From Pontiellaceae bacterium (GTDB lineage: Bacteria; Verrucomicrobiota; Kiritimatiellia; Kiritimatiellales; Pontiellaceae), in contig JAFGWS010000187.1 in NCBI GenBank assembly GCA_016937035.1, forward strand, positions 1-10,837: DNA of 10,837 nucleotides. The letters are read 5' to 3'. Within the stretch, counting starts at the first letter, position 1. Every line of letters begins with the position of its first letter. Of this stretch, positions 6,190 to 10,837 are shown piece by piece. The translations under genes and the position numbers were made by a program. The notes beneath the pieces were generated by a model, which saw only the letters and a list, made by a program, of their open reading frames with translations, was not told the DNA's origin and searched no databases.

Positions 6190-7505
6190 AAAGCCGAATA
6201 CTTATTGTTGATGACGATAACCGCCACCGTCGCCTTTACAGCGACACCCTTCGTCAAGCCGGATTTGAAATTCTGGAGGCTATCGATGGCGAAGATGCGC
6301 TCGCTGAAATAAGCCGGAGCACCCCTGATCTGGTGGTGAGCGATGTGCGCATGCCCGGACTCGACGGGCTCGGCCTATTGCGAAAAGTGCGCACCTCCCT
6401 GCCGGAGCTCCCGTTCCTGCTCGTTACGGCACATGCCGACATACGGACGGCCGTTAATGCCCTGAAGCTTGGCGCCGTCGATTATCTTGAAAAACCCATT
6501 GATCTCGATGAGTTGATTGTGGCCGTCTCTGATGCTTTGGGGCTCAAAGCATCGATTGAAACAGGCAATCTTTCTGCCGACATTATGCAGGGAATCGTGG
6601 CCGAAAGCCCCCTTATGCAGCAGCTCTTTCGCGACGTTCATCGCGTCGCCGCCACGGATGCTTCGATCCTGCTGTTGGGTGAAAGCGGTACAGGGAAAGA
6701 GGTGATCGCCCAATTTATCCATCGAAACAGTTCCCTGAGCAAAAAGCCCCTTGTTGCCGTCAACTGTGCCGCCATTCCGGCCAATCTTCTGGCCAGCGAA
6801 CTATTCGGCCACGAAAAAGGTTCGTTTACCGGAGCCACTACCCGACGAACGGGTCATTTCCGCGAAGCCGACGGCGGCACCCTTTTTCTCGATGAAATTG
6901 GCGATCTGCCCCTCGAACTCCAACCGGCTCTTCTGAGAGCACTCGAAACGGGGATTATCAAGCCGGTCGGAGGCGATAAGGAGATCCGCACCAACGTACG
7001 TATTGTTGCAGCCACCAATCACAATCTCCCGGAACGCGTTACCGCAGGAACCTTTCGCGAAGACCTCTATTATCGCCTCAACGTCATCACCTTCAACATT
7101 CCTCGATTGGTCGACCGACCCGAAGATATTCTGCCGCTTGCCCGCCATTTTTTACCGGCTGGTCGCCGACTTTCGCCGGCTGCTGCGCGCCTTCTTCAGA
7201 ACCACAGCTGGCCCGGAAATATCCGGGAGCTGGCCAATGCGATGAAACGGGCTGCCATTCTCTCGCCCACCGAAATCATACTGCCCGAACATTTGCCGAC
7301 AGCGATCAAACCGATTTCTGGTGGAGTAGAAGCACAGTCCGGACCGACCGTTGTCAAGACCGTCGAACGGGCAGAAGTGGAAGCAATCCGCTCGGCACTG
7401 CAACAGACCGAAGGCAATCGAACTCGCGCCGCCGAGCTGCTTGGCATCAGCCGCCGAACTCTGCTCTACAAAATCAAACGCTACGAACTATCCCCCCAAG
7501 AGTAA
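6186..7505 (+). CDS. NtrC-family sigma-54-dependent response regulator (ZraR/AtoC type)
   Basis: A 439-residue, three-domain bacterial enhancer-binding protein of normal length. The receiver domain (1-120) has acidic Asp10/Asp11, phosphoacceptor Asp53 in VVSDVRMPG and Lys103 in LEKP. The AAA+ domain (about 137-365) has Walker A GESGTGKE (165-172), the sigma-54 contact loop GSFTGA (212-217, a common variant of GAFTGA), Walker B GTLFLDEIGD (231-240) and FREDLYYRLNV (290-300). A Fis-type helix-turn-helix (about 400-433) ends the protein: NRTRAAELLGISRRTLLYKIKRY. The intact GSFTGA loop means it should activate RpoN polymerase. It starts within the kinase stop codon. The nearest sigma-54 promoter, with twin palindromes, is at the peptide gene two genes upstream, which I infer is its target. 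No hairpin terminator is visible after the stop. Confidence 0.95.
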   Translation: MKSRILIVDDDNRHRRLYSDTLRQAGFEILEAIDGEDALAEISRSTPDLVVSDVRMPGLDGLGLLRKVRTSLPELPFLLVTAHADIRTAVNALKLGAVDYLEKPIDLDELIVAVSDALGLKASIETGNLSADIMQGIVAESPLMQQLFRDVHRVAATDASILLLGESGTGKEVIAQFIHRNSSLSKKPLVAVNCAAIPANLLASELFGHEKGSFTGATTRRTGHFREADGGTLFLDEIGDLPLELQPALLRALETGIIKPVGGDKEIRTNVRIVAATNHNLPERVTAGTFREDLYYRLNVITFNIPRLVDRPEDILPLARHFLPAGRRLSPAAARLLQNHSWPGNIRELANAMKRAAILSPTEIILPEHLPTAIKPISGGVEAQSGPTVVKTVERAEVEAIRSALQQTEGNRTRAAELLGISRRTLLYKIKRYELSPQE

Positions 7506-7725
7506 GGAGAAGAGGGGGCAGCTAGTGCATTGCGTCATTGTCGCCTTTAACGTCTTGCCCGGTCAAAGGGTCAGTCAAAGAACCATTCCCATTCGTGCGA
7601 GCCGTTACATCACCACGATGGTTTGACTGCGAGAAAATACGATTGTCGATTTGGGATGAACCGCTCCTTCGTCGCTATTTCGATGCGGGCGTATTCTCTG
7701 ATGCCGGATTATCTTGAAAAAAGAT
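7506..7725. other. Spacer after the response regulator, no assigned gene
   Basis: No gene with a start and ribosome site is visible. On the minus strand one frame is open from about 7670 to a TAG at about 7524 and reads as plausible protein near its end (TARTNGNGS, then LTDPLTGQD), but it has no ATG and is closed upstream by a TAG. It may be the remnant of a lost gene or chance. A 9-bp hairpin with one T-G pair and a GAAAA loop (7707-7729) closes the segment. Confidence 0.4.
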
Positions 7726-7783
7726 GATCATGGGTATTCTCCAATTAGTGAAACGAACGAACAAAAAGGAGAAACCCATGATC
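7726..7783 (+). promoter_or_regulatory. Hairpin that would hide the ribosome site and start codon of the small ORF
   Basis: The left arm (7726-7742) and right arm (7768-7783) pair over 16 bp, with one bulged A at 7736 and a 25-nt loop. The right arm contains most of the AAGGAG ribosome site and the whole ATG at 7778. In RNA this would block translation unless opened. A smaller hairpin at 7707-7729 shares four bases with the left arm, so the two cannot be fully formed at once. It could instead be a DNA-level inverted repeat of an insertion. Confidence 0.6.
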
Positions 7784-7915
7784 GAGAACAGAGTATTGAG
7801 AAATGAGGAGCGTGACAAGCGGCTGGATCATCGTTCTGCGCTGAACACGTTTACGAATCTGTTTTGGAGTGCGGTGGGTCGAAGACCGGCGAAGCCGCTT
7901 GACACCGCTTTCTAA
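7778..7915 (+). CDS. Small ORF, 45 residues, unknown; 3' end lies in a repeat element
   Basis: The ATG is preceded by AAGGAG with a 6-nt spacer, one of the best ribosome sites in the window. The product is polar and charged in its first half (MIENRVLRNEERDKRLDHRS), has a short hydrophobic patch (FTNLFW) and ends in basic GRRPAKPLDTAF. I recognise no family and see no signal peptide. From residue 30 on, the codons lie inside the inverted-repeat element at 7866-8021, so the original C-terminus may have been replaced by the element. A frame-compatible ATG at 7724 would add 18 residues but has no ribosome site. It is either a genuine small gene controlled by the preceding hairpin, or a truncated remnant. 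Confidence 0.42.
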   Translation: MIENRVLRNEERDKRLDHRSALNTFTNLFWSAVGRRPAKPLDTAF

Positions 7916-8021
7916 TGCGCCGGAGGCGTTGTGCACCATAGGAGGCTCCTCGGTGCGTGTTGCATTGGTGCAACGGCATCGAGCCGCCGTATTTTAAAGC
8001 GGCGTGAACCCGCCGCACTCC
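7866..8021. repeat. 156-bp palindromic element bounded by 14-bp inverted repeats
   Basis: GGAGTGCGGTGGGT (7866-7879) is matched by the reverse complement of ACCCGCCGCACTCC (8008-8021), with one mismatch in 14. Between them lie further dyads: GCACC/GGTGC enclosing AGGAG/CTCCT (7933-7956), GTTGCA/TGCAAC with a TTGG loop (7959-7974), and GCGGCG/CGCCGC (7999-8004 with 8011-8016). Dense nested hairpins with terminal repeats and no transposase suggest a REP- or MITE-like element. The GGAGTGCGG ends recall short repeats I associate with verrucomicrobial genomes, but I cannot verify that here. Confidence 0.5.
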
Positions 8022-8390
8022 ATACTGAAAAGTCCTTCAAATATACCGGTGTCTTCAAGGCCTGAACGAAGCAGGAGACTTCGTCTACCTTGCGCCGATT
8101 TCGTCAATTCAAATGGCAAGTGCACGAACGCTTTTAGAACTGGGGATGCCGAAATCACATGCGTAGAAAAAGGTGTTGATTCTATCAGAAGTCTGCGGTG
8201 CGGAGGGGAAACGGTAGAATTGGGGATAAAGAATTAAAAACGCAGTCCGGGCTGCAATTATCCGGAGGCGCTGTGGGTTTGTCTGTTTTTCCACCACTGC
8301 GCTTCCCAATCGATCTCTCTCTAGCGGATGAAATCGATTATTCTGCGCTGTTTGGATCGGATCGACCCAGCTTCTGATTTTTTTGGGAGC
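8022..8390. other. Spacer before the end of the Memo gene, nothing identified
   Basis: About 370 nt with no supported gene, RNA or strong terminator. A plus-strand frame from a GTG at 8004 to 8237 is open but has no ribosome site and starts inside the repeat element. No T-run hairpin is visible for the Memo gene that ends at 8391. Confidence 0.5.
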
Positions 8391-9806
8391 TTATTTTTCG
8401 CCGAAAACGATGGCCTCGAAAACGTGGAACTCGCAGTCGGAATGCCACGCATCGGGCGCGAGGCCGGCTTTCATTGAAAGGTGCGTCAGGGTTTCAGCGA
8501 GCCCCCAACCCTGCTCCGGCGCAACCTGCGGCAGGAAGACGGCGGAGTGCGCTCCTTTGTAGAGCACAACGCCGTGCCGGCCGATCTCAATCTCTTCATA
8601 GGAATCGACCGCATGCGGCGCGGTGAGCGCTGATATTTCGATATCAATTTCGCCCAGCTCTTCTTCGCGCAAGCGCGGGAATCGGGGATCGTGAAAGGCG
8701 GAATTAACGGCCTGCTCCTTAACGGCTTCGAGCAGCGAGCGGCGCGGAAATATTTCGCCGATGCAGCCGCGCAGCTGACCGTGCTTATGGAGCGTAACAA
8801 ATGCACCCATAACTCCCTTCATGGCCGGCGTAACGTCCACAGCAGGATCCGGTACGTTGATTCCAAGCCTCAATGCAATCTGATGCCGGGCGATCGCCAG
8901 CAGTGCCGCCTTATCGTCAGCGGAGAGCCCTTTATTTGTTGAATTGGGCAGCGCCCATGTTCCGGTGACGACGGCGGAGAGATAGCTGACACAGTGGTTC
9001 CAGTCGCCGGTCAGATTGCCGGAGGTATCGTATTTCATGAGCTGCACCTGCGCCTGCTCGGGCAGCATGGCGAGCAGCACCGCAATGGGACTTCGTCCGC
9101 AGACGGTTGCTCCGGTCTCCTCAATATAATCGAGAAAGCCGCTCAGACTCTTTTCTTCAATCTGCTTAAAAGCGCCAAAGTCGAGTACCCGGAGATTTTC
9201 CTGAATATGATCCGTGAAAGGGAGATAGCCGAACGTCCGGCCATAGTGAACAAAGTCGGAGCTGACCACCACGAGCGTTTCGGAATCCATGCAGCGCAGC
9301 AGCGCCTGCGCAATCCGCTGCGCACCGTTTTGGCTCAGCGGCCCGCAGACGATGGGAACCAGTTTAAAGTCGCCGAGCGCGCGCTGTAAAAAGGGGAGCT
9401 CAATCTGTACGCTGTGTTCGTGCAAATGCACTTCCGGCCGCGATTCAAATCCGGCATCCCACAAGGTTTCGATCACCTCTCGATCCAGCGCTGTGCGCCC
9501 AATCGGGGTTTCAATATAATCGACATCGGGAATACTCGCGCTGTCCGGCAGAGGAATTCGATGGCTTGCGCCCAGGACAATCACCCGCGAAAAGGAGCGA
9601 CCGGAAATCTGCCGAACCGCCGCCGCGGCAACCATTCCGGAATAGCGATAGCCCGCGTGCGGCAACAACAGCGCGATCACGGAATCGAGATCCTTCTGCT
9701 CGCTCGCATCCAAATAAACATCCACTTCGCGCGTCAGCTGCCGAGGATCGTCTGTGTACCAAATGCCCGCCAGCTCAGACTTCAACACACGGTCTTCAGA
9801 ATCCAT
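8391..9806 (-). CDS. Memo-AMMECR1 fusion (AmmeMemoRadiSam system proteins B and A)
   Basis: A 471-residue fusion of two conserved domains. The N-terminal Memo domain (about 8-282) has LLPHAGYRYSG (47-57), LGASH (78-82), EHSVQIELPFLQ (130-141) and SSDFVHYG (182-189). His50, His82, His187 and Cys236 sit where human MEMO1 has its metal-binding His/His/His/Cys set. The C-terminal AMMECR1 domain (about 297-470) has the family signature LRGCIG (345-350) and the HDPRFP segment (372-377). In many prokaryotes these domains occur as separate proteins with a radical-SAM partner; the system's biochemical role is not settled, though human MEMO1 binds copper and iron. No radical-SAM gene is in the window. 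The ATG at 9806 was chosen for GGGGAAGG upstream; a GTG at 9878 would add 24 Arg-rich residues unlike the family. Probably a cytoplasmic, single-gene unit, divergent from the hydrolase. Confidence 0.9.
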   Translation of the reverse strand: MDSEDRVLKSELAGIWYTDDPRQLTREVDVYLDASEQKDLDSVIALLLPHAGYRYSGMVAAAAVRQISGRSFSRVIVLGASHRIPLPDSASIPDVDYIETPIGRTALDREVIETLWDAGFESRPEVHLHEHSVQIELPFLQRALGDFKLVPIVCGPLSQNGAQRIAQALLRCMDSETLVVVSSDFVHYGRTFGYLPFTDHIQENLRVLDFGAFKQIEEKSLSGFLDYIEETGATVCGRSPIAVLLAMLPEQAQVQLMKYDTSGNLTGDWNHCVSYLSAVVTGTWALPNSTNKGLSADDKAALLAIARHQIALRLGINVPDPAVDVTPAMKGVMGAFVTLHKHGQLRGCIGEIFPRRSLLEAVKEQAVNSAFHDPRFPRLREEELGEIDIEISALTAPHAVDSYEEIEIGRHGVVLYKGAHSAVFLPQVAPEQGWGLAETLTHLSMKAGLAPDAWHSDCEFHVFEAIVFGEK

Positions 9807-9888
9807 ACCACACCTTCCCCCAGTTAATCGACGCAACCTACGCCTTCGATCAATCTTCGGCAACACCCCAATGTGCACAATCTTTCCA

Positions 9889-9917
9889 TTGAATCATAAA
9901 TCCGCGTGTTTTAGAGT
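9889..9917 (+). promoter_or_regulatory. Candidate promoter giving a leaderless hydrolase mRNA
   Basis: TTGAAT (9889-9894) and TAGAGT (9912-9917) are 17 nt apart. The expected start falls about at the ATG (9924), and no good Shine-Dalgarno site precedes that ATG, so the mRNA may be leaderless. Both boxes are only four of six matches. Confidence 0.3.
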
Positions 9918-9923
9918 CTCTGC

Positions 9924-10715
9924 ATGACGACATACCCCATCCTGCAACGCATCCTGATCTATGGACTCCTCTTCATAGCGTTCAACATTTTTGCCTGGTT
10001 CCGCTCCGAACAGCTCCTTTTTTGCCCGCAGGAGCCCAGCTATACTCATCTACCCAACGAAGTTAAGATTCCAACCGCCGACGGCGGGCGTATTACGGCG
10101 GTTTTTCTCGAACAGCCCGATGCCCAACACACCATCCTCTTCAGCCACGGGAACGCAGAAGATCTCGGCAAGGTGGTTCCCTTCATGCAGCAGTTTTATG
10201 CGATGGGCTTTTCCGTGTTGATGTACGACTACCGCGGCTACGGCACCAGCGAAGGAAAGGCTTCCACCGCCCACGTCAAACAGGACGCCGAAGCCGCGTA
10301 TAACTGGCTCGTCCATGAAAAAGGAATTCAGCCGCGCAGCATTATCATTCAGGGGCGCTCGCTGGGCGGCGGCGTAGCCGTTTGGCTGGCATCGCGGAAT
10401 GAATGCGGCGGACTCATTACTGAAGAATCCTTCGCCTCCGCGTTTCGCGTAAAAACCCACTGGAAAATATTGCCGTGGGACAAATTTGACAGTCTCCGAT
10501 CGATCCGCCGCGTCGATTGCCCGGTGCTCGTAATTCATGGAACGGACGACCGACTCATTCCGCTTTGGCACGCAGAAAAGGTCTACAACGCCGCACCGGA
10601 GCCCAAACGCGCCCTTTGGATTAAAGGCGGACAGCACAACAATTATGTCTACGCTGCCGAAGAACAGTATTTCGGCACCGTCCGTGAGTTTATCGACGAG
10701 CTCGGCCAAAAATAA
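9924..10715 (+). CDS. Membrane-anchored alpha/beta hydrolase (BEM46/ABHD13-like)
   Basis: A 263-residue serine hydrolase. One N-terminal hydrophobic segment (about 7-26) looks like an uncleaved anchor, so the enzyme probably sits on the inner membrane. The hydrolase fold follows: oxyanion loop FSHGNAED (73-80), YDYRGYGTSEG (101-111), nucleophile elbow GRSLGGG with Ser146, acid in HGTDDRLIP with Asp209, and His238 in GGQHNN. The triad is complete. The layout fits the BEM46/ABHD13 or 'serine aminopeptidase S33-like' group; substrates of these bacterial members are mostly unknown, with esters, thioesters or peptides possible. The gene is divergent from the Memo fusion, with a 117-nt gap between the starts, and is followed by a hairpin. 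The ATG at 9924 is the only start that keeps the anchor; its ribosome site is poor. Confidence 0.88.
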   Translation: MTTYPILQRILIYGLLFIAFNIFAWFRSEQLLFCPQEPSYTHLPNEVKIPTADGGRITAVFLEQPDAQHTILFSHGNAEDLGKVVPFMQQFYAMGFSVLMYDYRGYGTSEGKASTAHVKQDAEAAYNWLVHEKGIQPRSIIIQGRSLGGGVAVWLASRNECGGLITEESFASAFRVKTHWKILPWDKFDSLRSIRRVDCPVLVIHGTDDRLIPLWHAEKVYNAAPEPKRALWIKGGQHNNYVYAAEEQYFGTVREFIDELGQK

Positions 10716-10718
10716 ATA

Positions 10719-10747
10719 AACCCCGCTTCGCACTGAAAAACGGGGTT
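10719..10747. terminator. Terminator hairpin between hydrolase and tRNA-Asn
   Basis: AACCCCG (10719-10725) pairs with CGGGGTT (10741-10747) around a 15-nt loop. On the minus strand it is followed by TATTTATTTTT, so it should end tRNA-Asn transcription. On the plus strand it follows the hydrolase stop by 3 nt but has no T-run, so it is weaker in that direction. Confidence 0.65.
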
Positions 10748-10754
10748 ATTAAAG

Positions 10755-10829
10755 TGGCTCCTGCGGTTGGATTCGAACCAACGACCAAGTGGTTAACAGC
10801 CACCTACTCTACCGCTGAGCTACGCAGGA
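10755..10829 (-). tRNA. tRNA-Asn (anticodon GUU)
   Basis: The minus strand folds as a full cloverleaf. The 7-bp acceptor stem is TCCTGCG with CGCAGGA. There is a D arm with GCTC/GAGT, a 5-bp anticodon stem with loop CTGTTAA (anticodon GTT, Asn) and a T arm GTTGG-TTCGAAT-CCAAC. The discriminator is G, and CCA is encoded (10755-10757). The sequence resembles bacterial tRNA-Asn throughout. Confidence 0.96.
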
Positions 10830-10837
10830 ATGCTCAA

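Noticed and set aside
8004..8237. GTG-initiated 77-residue plus-strand frame
   Set aside because: It starts inside the inverted-repeat element, has no ribosome site and has Arg/Ser-rich composition typical of spurious frames.
10050..10733. Minus-strand 227-residue frame opposite the hydrolase
   Set aside because: The plus strand encodes a complete catalytic triad in order; the antisense frame has no recognisable motif and runs through the terminator.

Overview
The window looks like chromosomal DNA of a Gram-negative-type bacterium. I place it tentatively in the PVC group (Verrucomicrobiota or Kiritimatiellota). The reasons are the PhoH / 7TM-HD / YbeY gene order, a YbeY of the variant type lacking the usual Arg and third His, a fused Memo-AMMECR1 protein, sigma-54 regulation and a repeat-rich spacer. 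This placement is inference; no rRNA gene or marker in the window settles it.

Left part (1-3801, minus strand): a housekeeping operon read right to left. It encodes a PhoH-family ATPase, a PgpH-type 7TM-HD membrane phosphohydrolase (likely cyclic-di-AMP phosphodiesterase) and the rRNA-maturation endonuclease YbeY. PhoH and PgpH are 7 nt apart, and pgpH overlaps ybeY by 62 nt. The first codons of a further minus-strand gene may lie at the left edge.

Middle part (about 4107-7505, plus strand): the most interesting region. It reads as a self-contained sigma-54 regulatory circuit. Two matched palindromes (GTGCGCA-N5-TGCGCAC and a near copy) lie about 80 and 109 bp upstream of the start predicted for a near-consensus sigma-54 promoter (TGGCACG-N4-CTGCA). 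This promoter drives a short leader and an 89-residue secreted Gly/Lys/Cys-rich peptide with DGSC/DGTC repeats. A perfect 20-bp-stem terminator follows the peptide gene. Directly after it come a two-TM sensor histidine kinase and an NtrC-family sigma-54 activator, translationally coupled through ATGA. The logic matches ZraP-ZraS-ZraR (periplasmic metal/envelope stress), but the effector is not ZraP. I think this is the best candidate for an undescribed system in the window.

Spacer (7506-8390): no firm large gene. It holds a 16-bp hairpin that would bury the ribosome site and start codon of a 45-codon ORF. It also holds a 156-bp element bounded by 14-bp inverted repeats and packed with smaller hairpins, which has run into the end of that ORF.

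Right part (8391-10837): a minus-strand Memo + AMMECR1 fusion (AmmeMemoRadiSam system proteins B and A in one chain), a divergent membrane-anchored alpha/beta hydrolase, a terminator hairpin and a tRNA-Asn(GUU) gene on the minus strand with encoded CCA.
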